Shown: positions 1 to 13,860 of the stretch, piece after piece
How the letters are laid out: every line of letters begins with the position of its first letter
Numbering within the stretch: position 1 is the first letter of the stretch
Assembly (NCBI GenBank): GCA_037126765.1
Contig: JBBCBC010000002.1
Location: 15,841,853 to 15,905,852 of the forward strand
Reading direction: 5' to 3'
DNA: 64,000 bases
Source: Stenogyne calaminthoides
Taxonomy: Eukaryota; Streptophyta; Magnoliopsida; Lamiales; Lamiaceae
Notes under the pieces: generated by a model
Told to the model about the DNA's origin: nothing
The model's database searches: none
What the model saw: the letters and a program-made list of their open reading frames with translations, nothing else
Made by a program: the position numbers and the translations under genes

Positions 1-2055
1 AAGATGTTTCTTCAGATTAAGGACGACTGTATTCATCCTCAATCAGACTCTTCCCGAGATGCTTGATATTGCGGCATTCAGAGGGGAAGACTGGTGGAAT
101 GAGGAGACAACCTTCCTGACCGACTTCTCAGGGTTTAGGAGGACAAAGCTCGTGATGAAAAACTCCGATTTTGATGAGTCTGTTCGTAAGAAGTTGGTCG
201 AAAGGAGAGCAACGGAAGTTGGTGCCCCGAGCAAATGGAGACAAATCCAAAGATGGAGATGGGGACCAACAGGAGATGTTGAGAAGCGCCTCGGATGGAA
301 AAGGAGACTTCGTTGTCGATCAACTTGAAATTGGTCAACCTCGATCGGTTAGAACTCTTTCGTGTACCTTTTGGCACTATTAACAATTATGCCAAAGTTA
401 ATGAAAAGTCCTATCTTTAACTCAATTGTCGATAAATGACCGAGGCTCGGATTGGAGACCGGAGCTCGGGATTAAGATGAGGCATGATGATGATCGACAA
501 AGAAAGACAGAGGTGCGCAGAAGATTCCTCGAGATTGATCTCACTCCCTTGATGGAGAAACTTGAGAAGGTTGAGCCAATGATGATCAAAATTGCTCGAT
601 GGAAGAGACGCTGGCCAATCAAGCTCAAAAGATGGAAAGTCTTAGTCACTCTTCGTGAGTCGGTGCAAATTCAAAACACTCGACCACCCAGATGACCTTC
701 ATGGAAGAAAAGTCGAATGAGAAGTCGAGGGAGTCAAGGCCGAAGTTAAGTGATGAACCAAAAATGTAAACACACCGAGAGTTCTGATTTCCTAGAGGTG
801 AAACTGGCAGAAAAGAATGAGGTGCTGATAAAGTCTGTTGTTGAGGAAATGAGCTCAATGCTCATGACCAAGATGACAGAGATGTTCAAGGAAGCACTCT
901 CTGGCCAGTTTGCCCACTTATCCAAGAATTTTTTTGGGCCAAGAACCATCTAAGGAGGCCGGAAGATGAACAAGATCGAGATAGCGGAGAGATTCACCAG
1001 AGAGCAAAGAGCAATATCACATGGACACAACACTCCTCCAGCTTTCTTCCAAATTACGGTGCCAAGAAGGGGGAAAAGGAAGCTGAAGATCTCAGAAAGT
1101 TCATGGCACGTACTTTGGAGAAGAAGGCTCAAAAAGATGCTGAAATGTATAATTTAGCCAAAGCCTTAAAAGAAGTCGAAGCTTCTGAAAAGTTAAAGTT
1201 CGCTCAGATAGAGAAGCCGATCTACACTCGAGTTTCTAAGCAAACCATGCTTGATGTGTCAAAAGAAAAACTGAGTGCTAGAGCAAAGGTTGGAACAAGC
1301 CAAAGTCAGTCAATAAATGCCTATGAAGAGGAAAGCCTCGGGTGTTGTTCAACCCGAAAAGCAAGCGCAAAGGTTTCTAAGCCAATCCAGAGAAAGCTGA
1401 TTCTGGATGATGAAGAGAAAGAAGAATCTGAGTCTCAACCTCAGATGAAAGTCTTCAATACTAGAAATGCTCTGAAGACACTCCAAATGGAACAAGCTAA
1501 GAAAGTTGTCCGCTTCGGTCTCAGGAGCATCTGTGGATCAGAAAGAAGATAGACGAAGAGCGTAGTTTTAAGAGTGAATTCGTGAAGTTTATGAGCAAGA
1601 GGAAAGGAACATCAAAAGCGCTTAAAGTGGCCCCACGCTGATAAATGGATGCCCATTAAACTCAACGATATGTGGAAGAAGTCAAGAGAACCTTCGGTTC
1701 AATTATGATGTTCTTAGGGAATGGAGAGGGAAGGCTCGGATCGTAATGAAGCATTCATTGAGTATCTCCTTACGCTTCTATCCAAAGTATCTACAGAGTC
1801 GATTAACCTTGCGGATGAAGGAGAGGTACGATAGTAGCCCCCGTCCATATTCCTATTCTCCTCCAAGACTTGATAATGGCTTGGTGAATGAGAAGGCCAT
1901 TACTCAAGAGATTGCTCAAGATATCTTTGGTCACTGGGTCTAACAGAAATAATCCGACATCATCAAGGAAAGAAATGAGTCAAGAAGAGATTCTTCGAAT
2001 GTTCGATCCGGAGGTGCCCAATCGATGAAGGTGAGAATGAAGCAAACCAAGAGCG
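1..2055 (+). pseudogene. Broken accessory (envelope-position) ORF of S1
   Basis: This is a degraded copy of the large accessory ORF that is nearly open in S2 (35805-39443, - strand). Recognisable blocks lie in different frames. At 59-230 a segment starts MLDIAAFRGEDWWNEET, against MLNIASFIGEDWWNEET in S2. A lysine-rich helical stretch at 1103-1552 includes EKLKFAQIEKPIYTRVS. The C-terminal block at 1746-1943 includes NEKAITQEIAQD. Several stops and frameshifts separate them, so it cannot make the full protein. Its value is comparative: the amino-acid blocks shared with S2 show which parts of this ORF were conserved. The N-terminal half lies outside the window. Confidence 0.8.
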
Positions 2056-2285
2056 TAAGACCGAAGAGCCAAATCAAGATCAAGACTCGTAAGATTCTCG
2101 TAATCTTTAAATTTTTTGTCTTTTTTGATTTTGTTGATAAACTCATTGTAATCAGAATGGTATACCAATCATCAATGAAGATTTATCATTATGCTCAAAA
2201 GATAATATCTCATTATCTTATTTACATGTCTTTTATTTTGATATGCCTGAATGAATGTCTCTGAACTGATTGTATGTTCATATAA

Positions 2286-2507
2286 GGAGGAAATTGTTTA
2301 AGTATTTGGTAATGAACTATTTAAAGAGATTCATTACTGAAGAAATTGCTGAATGATTAAACTGCTGAGAAACTCAAATTGTTGGGAGATTCTCTCGATT
2401 TAAGAAATTGTTGGGAGACAACCAATCTTGTAATAGATAAACCAAAACCCGAGTATAGGTTATATGTTTGTAACAAGATAGGTTTTGCATCATCAAAAAG
2501 GGGAAAT
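2286..2507 (+). other. Repeated polypurine tracts before the S1 3' LTR
   Basis: The tract next to the LTR is TCAAAAAGGGGAAAT at 2493-2507. Upstream, the same purine-rich word plus the LTR edge is repeated: GGAGGAAATTGTT at 2286-2298, AAATTGTTGGGAGA at 2376-2389, and GAAATTGTTGGGAGA at 2404-2418. A weaker GAAATTGCTGAA lies near 2341. Polypurine tracts prime plus-strand DNA synthesis in LTR retrotransposons, and several copies in tandem are a known Sirevirus trait. Two of these copies also imitate the first bases of the LTR, which may reflect past mispriming. Confidence 0.7.
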
Positions 2508-4585
2508 TGTTGGGAGATGAATTTAATAAAGATATATGATTTTGATTAAGATCCCAAAACCCCTAAGTATGACATGTTCAAAATGATCTTGATAGTTGAG
2601 TCAGGATTCAGTTTTAGAGTATTCAGGATGTTATCTGCAAAATGTATAGTCAGCAGATATAGTTTAGGATAGGTTCAAGAAGACTCAAGAACTCAAGATG
2701 TTTCAAGTATCCAAAGTTTCAAGATGAAAACCGAGATATCAAGACTCAAACTGATATCGAAAGAAATCAAGACTCAAGACGAAGACTCAAAGACATCACC
2801 AAGATAAACTACAAAGATTCAAGACCTCAAAGACTCGTAAGACTCAAGATCGAAAGACGTAAGATCAAGAATCAAGATCAAGAGTATCAAGGCACAAGAA
2901 TTATCAAGACTAAGAATATTCTCAATGCTCAAGATGAACTCGAAAATGTTCCGAGGCAATCGATAATATCTATCTCAAGGATGCACATCGAGAAGATCGC
3001 GATTCCTTAAGAAAAAGATATTGCCAAGACATTCAAATGCGCATAAAAGGAACTAAGTCGGTGTTGTTAAGGTTATATCAAACTCGTAGTTTGTAACCAA
3101 AAAGAGCCGCTTGAAGGTGTCTACCTTTAACCGGAGACAAAAGTCAAAAAAGAGGAAGACAACATCAATATGGCACTATATCGACAATCGACAAAACAAG
3201 GAAACTCTACGCCAAAAAAGATGTCGATGTACAAAAGTTCCAGATCGCAAAAAAGTGAAGACCGACTACATGAAAGGCTATTGCCTAAAAAACGTGTTAG
3301 GAGTTTCAAACCCTAAATATAGCCGGTTTCACACAAAATCACAAAAAGGGAACTCACCAAGGTTATAACTCCAACGGATAGTTTTCAAAAGTGACCTTGG
3401 TGTATGCCTATAAATACCGGTGACCCCTACATACATTGTAAGGTTACGGAAATTTATACGCAACTCAAGAGCTCAAACTTATTCTTGCAAAAAAGAAAGC
3501 AATCGAAAAAACATAGAATTTCCCAAGTTCTTCGATATTGAAGAGAGCTCACTATACTAAGCCTAGCTTGATAAGATTTATCCAAAACATGATTAGTCGA
3601 GATATCCTAACCCTTTGCATTGTGCTTCATTGTAAAGGATATCTCATCCTAGTTGAAACCAAACCGAGAAACCCCAAAAAACCCTTGAGAGAAGGTAGTT
3701 GGAGTGTGTTTGTTGGTGAGAAAGAGTTGTAAAGAGTTAGTAAACTATGCGAGTAGTCGAAAAACTCTAGAGGAGAAGTTAGTAAGCTACTGGGGTAGTC
3801 CCCCAGCTTGTGTGTGATTGAGTAAGTAAACTACGGAGGTAGTCGAAAAGCTCAAGGTCGGGTTGAGTAAGAAAAAAATTACGGAGTAGTCGAAAAACTC
3901 GGGGCCGAAGTTGAGTAAGTAAACTACGCGAGGTAGTCGAAAGCTCGAACATTGATAGTGAATTTCTCATGAAGAGTCGGAAAGAGTGGACGTAGGAGAG
4001 CTTGAGTCTCAACCACTATAATTGTTGTGTTCTTTATTGCTTCCTTATTATCTGTATTTAACTCAAAAACATTGACTTGTTTTGAAAGCATACTTTTCAA
4101 TCGATATTTAGTTGGAATCAATCCAATCAAAGTTGCATAAGTGAATCACAAAAATTTAATCACTATTTCATAAAGGGAAAAATATTTTTTCAAAGAAAGC
4201 TTAAAACGAGTATAATCTAAAGGGCCAACCATTCCATACGACCGAGGTAGCTAGAACAGATAGTTATCAAAATAAACTCTCTTCCGAGGATTCAAGTTAG
4301 TTATCCCATCCAAGCAACTCAGATCTCTTACACAAAGAACAGAGGACTTCAAGACATTATCTCGAGGTATCCGAAATAGAAAATCATTTGATCACCGACA
4401 AAAAATCAAAAGACTTTTGAAAAAAGTTTTCGACCATCCAATTCTCGTAACCTAATCTTCGTGATTATCTCCTCCAAAGGAAAATGACATCGACCTCCTT
4501 GAAGAAAAAAATTTTAAAAAGAAAACCCCAAAACCCTATTCCCCCATATCACGTGTAAAAAATTACTAAACCTATACTACCAACA
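2508..4585 (+). repeat. 3' LTR of S1, decayed
   Basis: The LTR begins TGTTGGGAGATGAATTT directly after the polypurine tract and follows the reverse complement of the two S2 LTRs to its end. Shared landmarks include the tract of repeated AAGACTCAAGA-type words near 2690-2900 and the GTAGTCGAAAA repeats at 3750-3950. Near the end it shares a TATTCCCCCATATCACGTGTAA block at 4538-4559. The outer end is blurred: the LTR terminus ACCAACA and the satellite word CTACCCACA overlap at 4577-4585, so the border is uncertain by about 20 bases. No target duplication can be read because the other end is off-window. Confidence 0.75.
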
Positions 4586-5639
4586 CATATTATCTGTTGG
4601 GAAAACGATTACAAAATCACACAAGGGTTGCGATAGAGAAAAATATTATAATACTATCCTTTGGGTCAGGGCTTTAGAGGGACGGCGAAGCTGTGAGACA
4701 TGTAGAAGACTTCAAGACGTTTTCGAAACATGGTTATAAAAGGAAAATGGACACCCGAATTCAAAAGTTATGGCCAAAATAGTTTTCACCATCCAATGGC
4801 CAAAACCCCAATCGCCGTTTCCAGATCCTCCATCCGACATCGCTCATCCTTGTGATCAAAATTACAACAAGAACAAGCAAAACCCTACTACATTTATCTA
4901 TGAAAAAAAAGCCTATAGTACCCACACATATTAGCTGTTGGGAAAACGATTAAAAATCACACAAGGGTTGCGATAGAGAAAAATATTATAATACTATCTG
5001 GTGGGTAAGTTTTAGAGGGATGGCGAAGCTGTGAGACATTTAGAGGACTTCAAGATGTTTCCGAAACATTTTATAAAAGGAAAAACGGACACTTTTTTTT
5101 GACAAAAAGTTATGGCCAAAAAATAATTTTCACCATCCAATGGCCAAAACTTTAATCGTCATTTCCAGATCCTCCATCCGACATCGCTCATCCTTCCGAT
5201 CAAAGTTACAACAAGAACAAGCGAAACCCTACTACAGTTATCTATTAAAAAAATTAATATAGTACCCACACATATTATCTGTTGGGAAAAACGATTACAA
5301 AATCACACAATAGTTGCGATAGAGAAAAATATTATAATACTATCCGGTGGGTCAGTTTTTGAGGGACAGCGAAGCTTTGATACATGTAGAGGACTTCAAG
5401 ACGTTTTCGAAACATGGTTATAAAAGGAAAACAGACACTCGAGTAAAAAGTTATGGCCAAAATCCTAATCGCCAATTCCAGATCCTCCATCCGACATCGC
5501 TCATCCTTGTGATCAAAATTACAACAAGAACAAGCAAAACCCTACTACAGTAATCTATTAAAAAAATGCTTATAGTACCCACACATATTATCTGCTTGGG
5601 AAAAACGACTACAAAATCACACAAGGGTTGCGATAGAGA

Positions 5640-7015
5640 AAAATATTATAATACTATCCGGTGGGTCAGTTTTAGAGGGACGACGAAGCTGTGAGACATA
5701 TAGAGGACTTCAAGATGTTTCTGAAACATGGTTATAAAAGGAAAACGGACACCCGAGTCAAAAGGTATGGCCAAAACAATTTTCACCATCCAATGGCCAA
5801 AACCCCAATCGCCGTTTCCAGATCCTCCAGCCGACATCCCTCATCCTTGCGATCAAAATTACAACAAGAACAAGCAAAACCCTACTACAATTATCTATGA
5901 AAAAAAATGCCTATACTACCCACACATATTATCTGTTGGGAAAAACGACTACAAAATCACACAAGGGTTGCGATAGAGAAAAAATATTATAATACTATCC
6001 GGTGGGTCGGGTTTTAGAGGGATTCGAGAAGTCATGAGACATGTAGAGGACTTCAAGACGTCCGAAACATGGTTATAAAAGGAAAACGGACACCCGAGTC
6101 AAAATTTATGGCCAAAACAGTTTTCACCATCCAATGGCCAAACCCCCAATTGCCGTTTCCAGATCCTCCATCCGACATAGCTCATCCTTGCGATCAAAAT
6201 TACAACAAGAACAAGCAAAACCCTACTACAGTTATCTATGAAAAAAAATGCCTATACTACCCACACATAATATCTGTTGGGAAAAACGATTACAAAATCA
6301 CACAACGGTTGCGATAGAGAAAAATGTTATAATACTGTCTGGTGGGTCAGTTTTAGAGGTACGGAGAACATGTGAGACATGTAAAGGACTTCAAGAGGTT
6401 TCCAAAACATGGTTATAAAAGGAAAATGTACACCCGAGTCAAAAGTTATGGCCAAAACAGTTTTCACCATCCAATGGCCTAAACCTTAATCGCCGTTTCC
6501 AAATCCTCCATCCGACATCGCTCATACTTGCGATCAAAGTTACAACAAGAACAAGCGAAACCCTACTATAGTTATCTATTAAAAAAAATGCATATAGTAC
6601 CCACACATATTATCTGTTGGAAAAAACGATTACAAAATCACACAAGGGTTGCGATAGAGAGAAAAATATTATAATACTATCTGGTGGGTCAGTTTTAGAG
6701 AGACGGTGAAGCTATGAGACATGTAAAGGACTTCAAGATGTTTCCGAAACATGGTTATAAAAGGACAATGGACACCCGAGTCAAAAGGTATGACCAAAAC
6801 AGTTTTCACCATCCAATAGCCAAAACCCTAATGGCCGTTTCCAAATCCTCCACCCGACATCGCTCATCCTTGTGATCAAAATTACAACAAAAACAAGCAA
6901 AACCCTACTACATTTATCTATGAAAAAAAACCCTATAGTACCCACACATATTAGCTGTTGGGAAAACGATTAAAAAATCACACAAGGGTTGCGATAGAGA
7001 AAAATATTATAATAC
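5640..7015 (+). repeat. Four-monomer segment duplicated at 9045-10410
   Basis: Monomers 4-7 (landmarks 5693, 6035, 6374, 6717) match monomers 14-17 (9093, 9433, 9775, 10114) one to one through private variants. Both first units carry CATATAGAGG and CCGACATCCCTC. Both second units have the odd GAAGTCA(T/G)GAGACATG. Both third units have GAGAACATGTGAGACATG, AAGAGGTTTCC and ATGCATATAGTACCC. Both fourth units have AATAGCCAAAACCC, CATTTATCTATG and TTAGCTGTTG or TAGCTGTTG. The offset is ten monomers, about 3.4 kb. This marks a segmental duplication inside the array rather than independent drift of single monomers. Confidence 0.8.
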
Positions 7016-8375
7016 TATCCGGTAGGTTAGTTTTAGAGGGACGGCGAAGCTATAAGACATGTAGAGGACTTCATGACGTTTCCGAAACCTGGTTATAAAA
7101 GGAAAATGGACACCCGAGTCAAAAGTTATAGCCAAAATAGTTTTCCCAATCCAATGGCCAAAACCCTAATCGCCTTTTCCAGATCCTCCATCCGACATCG
7201 CTCATCCTTGTGATCAAAATTACAACAAGAACAAGCAAAGCCCTACTATAGTTATCTTTTAAAAAAAATGCCTATAGTACCCACACATATTATCTGTTGG
7301 GAAAAATGATTACAAAATCAAACAAGTGTTGCGATAGAGAAAAATATTATAATACTATCTGGTGGGTCTGTTTTAGAGGGACGGCGAAGCTGTGAGACAT
7401 GTAGATGACTTCAAGATATTTCCGAAACATGGTTATAAAAGGAAAACAGACACTCGAATCAAATGTTATGGCCAAAACAGTTTTCACCATCCAATGGCCA
7501 AAACCCCAATCGCCGTTTCCAGATCCTCCATCCGACATCGCTCATCCTTGCGATCAAAATTACAACAAGAACAAGAAAAACCCTACTAAAGTTATCTACG
7601 AAAAAAAAATGCCTATACTACCCACACATATTATCTGTTGGGAAAAATGATTAAAAAATCACACAAGGGTTACGATAGAGAAAAATATTATAATACTATC
7701 CGGTAGGTTAGTTTTAGAGGGACGGCGAAGCTATAAGACATGTAGAGGACTTCATGACGTTTCCGAAACCTGGTTATAAAAGGAAAATGGACACCCGAGT
7801 CAAAAGTTATAGCCAAAATAGTTTTCCCAATCCAATGGCCAAAACCCTAATCGCCTTTTCCAGATCCTCCATCCGACATCGCTCATCCTTGTGATCAAAA
7901 TTACAACAAGAACAAGCAAAACCCTACTACAGTTATCTATTAAAAAAATGCCTATACTACCCACACATATTATCTGTTGGGAAAAACGATTACAAAATCA
8001 CACAAGGGTTGCGATAGAGAAAAATATTATAATACTATCCGGTGGGTCTGTTTTAGAGGGACGGCGAAGCTGTGAGACATGTAGATGACTTCAAGATATT
8101 TCCGAAACATGGTTATAAAAGGAAAACAGACACTCGAATCAAATGTTATGGCCAAAACAGTTTTCACCATCCAATGGCCAAAACCCCAATCGCCGTTTCC
8201 AGATCCTCCATCCGACATCGCTCATCCTTGCGATCAAAATTACAACAAGAACAAGCAAAACCCTACTACAGTTATCTATGAAAAAAAATGCCTATACTAC
8301 CCACACATATTATCTGTTGGGAAAAACGATTACAAAATCACACAAGGGTTGCGATAGATAAAAATATTACAATAC
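7016..8375 (+). repeat. Tandem duplication of a ~680-bp dimer
   Basis: Monomers 8-9 (landmarks 7053 and 7394) and 10-11 (7736 and 8074) are near-identical pairs. Both first units share GGTAGGTTAGTTTT, CTTCATGACG, GAAACCTGG and TTTTCCCAATCC. Both second units share TGGGTCTGTTTTAGAGG, GTAGATGACTTCAAGATATT and ATCAAATGTTATGG. The duplicated unit is two monomers, about 680 bp. It is one of the youngest-looking duplications in the array. Confidence 0.85.
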
Positions 8376-11300
8376 TATCTGGTGGGTCAGTTTTAGAGGG
8401 ACAGAGAATATGTGAGACATGTAAAGGACTTCAAAATGTTTCTGAAACATGGTTATAAAAAGGAAAATGGACACCCGAGTCAAAAGTTATGGCCAAAACA
8501 GTTTTCACCATCCAATGGCCAAAACCTTAATCGCCGTTTCCAGATCCTCCATCCGACATCGCTCATCCTTGCGATCAAAATTACAACAAGAACAAGCAAA
8601 ACCCTACTACAGTGATATATGAAAAAAATGCCTATAGTACCCACACATATTATCTGTTGGGAAAAACGATTACAAAATCACACAAGGGTTGCGATAGAGA
8701 AAAATATTATAATACTATCCGTGGGTCATTTTAGAGGGACGGCGAAGCTGTGAGACATGTAGAGGACTTCAAGATATTTCCGAAACATGGTTATAAAAGG
8801 AAAACGGACATTCGAGTCAAAAGTTATGGCCAAAACAGTTTTCACCATCCAATGGCCAAAACCCCAATCGCCATTTCTAGATCCTCCATCCGACATCGCT
8901 CATCCTTGCGATCAAAATTACAACAAGAACAAGCAAAACCCTACTACAAGGATCTATGAAAAAAAAATGCCTATACTACCCACACATATTATCTATTGGG
9001 AAAAACGATTACAAAATCACACAAGGGTTGCGATAGAGAAAAATATTATAATAGTATCCGGTGGGTCAGTTTTAGAGGGACGACGAAGCTATGAGACATA
9101 TAGAGGACTTCAAGATGTTTTCGAAACATGGTTATAAAAGGAAAACGGACACCCGAGTCAAAAGTTATGGCCAAAACAATTTTCACCATCCAATGGCCAA
9201 AACCCCAATCGCCGTTTCCAGATCCTCCATCCGACATCCCTCATCCTTGCAATCAAAATTACAACAAGAATAAACAAAACCCTACTATAATTATCTATGA
9301 AAAAAATGCCTATACTACCCACACATATTATCTGTTGGGAAAAACGATTACAAAATCACACAAGGGTTGCGATAGAAAAAAATATTATAATACTATCCGG
9401 TGGGTCAAGTTTTAGAGGGACAAGAAGTCAGGAGACATGTAGAGGACTTCAAGACGTTTCCAAACATGGTTATAAAAGGAAAACGGACACCCGAAATCAA
9501 AAGTTATGGCCAAAAATGTTTTTCACCATCCAATGGCCAAAACCCCAATCGCCGCTTTCCAGATCCTCCATCCGACATCGCCATCCTTGTGCGATCAAAA
9601 TTACAACAAGAACAAGCAAAACCCTACTACAGTTATCTATGAAAAAAAATGCCTATACTACCCACACATATTATCTGTGGGAAAAACGATTACAAAATCA
9701 CACAATGGTTGCGATAGAGAAAAATATTATAATACTATCTGGTGGGTCAGTTTTAGAGGTATGGAGAACATGTGAGACATGTAAAGGACTTCAAGAGGTT
9801 TCCAAAACATGGTTATAAAAGGAAAATGGACACCCGAGTCAAAAGTTATGGCCAAAACAGTTTTCACCATCCAATGGCCTAAACCTTAATCGCCGTTTCC
9901 AAATCCTCCATCCGACATCGCTCATACTTGCGATCAAAGTTACAACAAGAACAAGTGAAACCCTACTATAGTTATCTATTAAAAAAAATGCATATAGTAC
10001 CCACACATATTATCTGTTGGAAAAAATGATTACAAAATCACACAAGGGTTGCGATAGAGAAAAATATTATAATACTATCCGGTGGGTCAGTTTTAGAGGG
10101 ATGATGAAGCTATAAGACATGTAAAGGACTTCAAGACGTTTCTGAAACATGGTTATAAAAGGAAAATGGACACCCGAGTCAAAAGGTATGGCCAAAACAG
10201 TTTTCACCATCCAATAGCCAAAACCCTAATGGCCGTTTCCAAATCCTTTACCCGACTTCGCTCATCCATGTGATCAAAATTACAACAAAAATAAGCAAAA
10301 CCCTACTACATTTATCTATGAAAAGAAAAGCCTATAGTACCCACACATAATAGCTGTTGCTAAAACGATTAAAAAATCACACAAGGGTTGCGATAGAGAA
10401 AAATATTATAATACTATCCGGTGGGTTAGTTTTAGAGGGATGGCGAAGTTGTGAGACATGTAGAGGACTTCAAGACGTTTCCGAAACATGGTTATAATAG
10501 GAAAATGGACACCCGAGTCAAAAGTTATGGCCAAAACAGTTTTCACCATCCAATGGCTAAAACCCAATCGCCGCTTTCCAGATCCTCCATCCGACATCGC
10601 TCATCCTTGCGATCAAAATTACAACAAGAACAAGCAAAACCCTACTACAATTATCTATTAAAAAAAAAATGCCTATACTACCCACACATATTATCTGTTG
10701 GGAAAAACGATTACAAAATCACACAAGGGTTGCGATAGAGAAAAATATTATAATACTATCCGGTGGGTCAATTTTAGAGGGACAACGAAGTTGTGAGACA
10801 TGTAGAGGACTTCAAGACGTTTCCGAAACATGGTTATAAAAGGAAAATGGACACCCGAGTCAAAAGTTATGGCCAAAACAGTTTTCACCATCCAATGGCC
10901 AAAAACCCCAATCGACGTTTCCATATCCTCCATCCGACATCGCTCATCCTTGTGATCAAAATTACAACAAGAACAAGCAAAACCCTACTACAGTTATCTA
11001 TGAAAAAAAAAGCCTATAGTACCCACACATATTATCTGTTGGGAAAAACGATTACAAAATCACACAAGGGTTGCGATAGAGAAAAATATTATAATACTAT
11101 CCAGACGGGTAAGTTTTAGAGGGATGGCGAAGCTGTGAGACATGTAGAGGACTTCAAGATGTTTCCGAAACATTGTTATAAAAGAAAAACGGACACCCGA
11201 GAAAAATGTTATGGCCAAAACAGTTTTAACCATCCAATGGTCAAAACCCCAATCGCCGTTTCTAGATCCTCCATCCGACATCGCTCATCCTTGCGATCAA

Positions 11301-12119
11301 AATTACAACAAGAACAAGAAAACCCTACTACAATTATCTATGAAAAAAATGCCTATACTACCCACACATATTATCTGTTGGAAAAAACGATTAAAAAATC
11401 ACACAAGGGTTGCGATAGAGAAAAATATTATAATACTATCCGGTGGTTAGATTTAGAGGACAACAAAGCTGTGAGACATGTAGAGGACTTCAAGACGCGT
11501 TTCAAAACATGGTTATAAAAGGAAAATGGACACCCGAAATCAAAAGTTATAGCCAAAAACAGTTTTCCCAATCTAATGGCCAAAACCCTAATCGCCGCTT
11601 TCCAGATCCTCCATCCGACATCGCCATCCTTGTGATCAAAATTACAACAAGAACAAGCAAAACCCTACTACAAAGGATCTATTAAAAAAAAAATGCTATA
11701 CTACCCACACATATTATCCGTTGGGAAAAACGACAAAAAAATCACACAAGTGTTGCGATAGAGAAAAATATTATAATACTATCCGGTGGGTCAGTTTTAG
11801 AGGGACGGCGAAGCTGTGAGACATGTAGATGACTTCAAGACATTTATGAAACATGGTTATAAAAGGAAAACGGATACCCGAGTCAAACGGTATGGCCAAA
11901 ATAGTTTTCACCATCCAATGGCCAAAACCCCAATCGCCGTTTCCAGATCCTCCATCCGACATCGCTCATCCTTGCGATCAAAATTACAACAAGAACAAGA
12001 AAAACCCTACTACAGTTATCTATGAAAAAAAATGCCTATACTACCCACACATATTATCTGTTGGGAAAAACGATTAAAAAATCACACAAGGGTTGCGATA
12101 GAGAGAAATATTATAATAC

Positions 12120-13860
12120 TATTTGGTGGGTAAGTTTTTAGTGGGACGGCGAAGCTGTGATACATTTAGAGGACTTCAAGACGTTTCCGAAACATGGTTA
12201 TAAAAGGAAAACGGACACCCGAGTCAAAAGTTATGGCCAAAATAGTTCTCACTATCAAATGGCCAAAACCCTAATCGCCGTTTCCAGATCCTTCATCCGA
12301 CATCGCTCATCCTTGTGATAAAAATTACAATAAGAACAAGCAAAGCCCTACTATAGTTATCTATTAAAAAAAAGCCTATAGTACCCACACATATTATCTG
12401 TTGGGAAAAACGATTACAAAAACACACAAGGGTTGCGATAGAGAAAAATATTATAATACTATACAGTGGGTCAGTTTTAGATGGACGGCGAAGCTGTGAG
12501 ACATGTAGATTACTTCAAGATGTTTACGAAACATGGTTATAAAAGGAAAACGGACACCCGAGTCAAAAGGTATGGCGAAAATAGTTTTCACCATCCAATA
12601 GCCAAAACAATAATGACCGTTTCCAGATCCTCCATCCGAGAGCGCTCATCCTTGAGATCAAAATTACAACAAACACAAGCAAAACCCTACTACATTTATC
12701 TATGAAAAAAAATCCTATACTACCCACACATATTATCTGTTGGGAAAAACGATTACAAAATCACACAAGGGTTGCGATAGAGAAAAATATTATACTACTA
12801 TCTGGTGGGTAAGTTTTTAGACGGAGAAGCTATGAGATATGTAGAGGACTTCAAGACATTTTCAAACATGGTTATAAAAAAAAAATGGACATCCGAAAGT
12901 TAAAAAGTTATGGCCAAAACAGTTTTCACCATCCAATAGCCAAAACCCCAAATCGCCGCTTCCGGATCCTCCATCCGACATCGCTTATCCTTATGCATCA
13001 AAATTACAACAAGAACAAGCAAAACCCTACTACAAAATATCTATGAAAAAAATTGCATATACTACCCACACATATTATCTGTTGGGAAAAACGATTAAAA
13101 AATCACACAAGGGTTGCGATAGAGAAAAATATTATAATACTATCCGGTGGGTCAGTTATAGAGGGACGACGAAGCTGTGAGACATGTAGAGGACTTCAAG
13201 ATGTTTCCGAAACATTGATATAAAAGGAAAACGGACACCCGAGTCAAAATTATGGACAAAAAGGTTTTCACCATCCAATGGCCAAAACCCCAATTGCCGT
13301 TTCCAGATCCTCCATCCGACATCGCTCATCCTTGCGATCAAAATTACAACAAGAACAAGCAAAACCCTACTACAATTATCTATGAAAAAAATGCCTATAC
13401 TACCCACACATATTATCTGTTGGGAAAAACAATTAAAAAATCACACAAGGGTTGCGATAGAGAAAAATATTATAATACTATTCGGTGGGTCAGGTTTAGA
13501 GGGACGACCAAGCTGTGAGACATGTAGAGGACTTTAAGAAGTTAACGATACATGGTTATAAAAGGAAAATGGACACCCGAGTCAAAAGTTATGGACAAAA
13601 TAGTTCTCACTATCCAATGGCCAAAACCCTAATAACCGTTTCCAGATCCTCCATCCGACATCGCTCATCCTTGTGATCAAAATTACAACAAGAACAAGCA
13701 AAGCCCTACTACAGTTATCTATTAAAAAAAATGCCTATAGTACCCAAACATATTATCTGTTGGGAAAAACTATAACAAAATCACACAAGGGTTGCAATAG
13801 AGAAAAGTATTATAATACTATCTGGTGGGTCAGTTTTAGAGTGACGGCGAAGCTATGAGA
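12120..13860 (+). repeat. Multi-monomer segment duplicated at ~17910-20000
   Basis: Monomers 23-27 match monomers 40-44 at an offset of 17. Monomers 24 and 41 both carry GTAGATTACTTCAAG, TATGGCGAAAA, AATGACCG and GCGCTCATCCTTGAGATC. Monomers 26 and 43 both carry CAGTTATAGAGG, CATTGATATAAAAGG and ATTATGGACAAAAAGG. Monomers 27 and 44 both carry GTTAACGATACATGG and CACTATCCAATGG. The monomer after it then matches at offset 18 (28 with 46, both GAGTGACGGC), so one extra unit (45) sits in the right-hand copy. Confidence 0.75.

Larger units (their letters stand above)
1..4585 (+). mobile_element. S1: 3' part of a Sirevirus-like Ty1/copia retrotransposon
   Basis: This is the decayed 3' end of an LTR retrotransposon that continues left of the window. 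From left to right it holds an accessory ORF remnant, a 3' non-coding stretch with repeated polypurine tracts, and a 3' LTR. Every part aligns by eye with S2 at 32308-48073 in reverse complement: the ORF with 35805-37900 and the LTR with 33283-35321 and 45972-48073. S1 is clearly older, with many frameshifts and substitutions. Assignment to the Sirevirus group rests on the extra ORF between pol and the 3' LTR and on the repeated polypurine tracts, both known traits of that group. No gag or pol of S1 lies in the window. Confidence 0.85.

Noticed and set aside
4335..4566. Stretch after S1 that at first looked like a very diverged first satellite monomer (AGAGGACTTCAAGAC, ACCATCCAATTCTCG)
   Set aside because: It aligns better with the last 230 bases of the S2 LTRs (ATTATCT.GAGGT, GACCTC...TTTTAAAAA, CCCCCATA.CACGTGTAA). 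I therefore assign it to the S1 LTR, with some remaining doubt.
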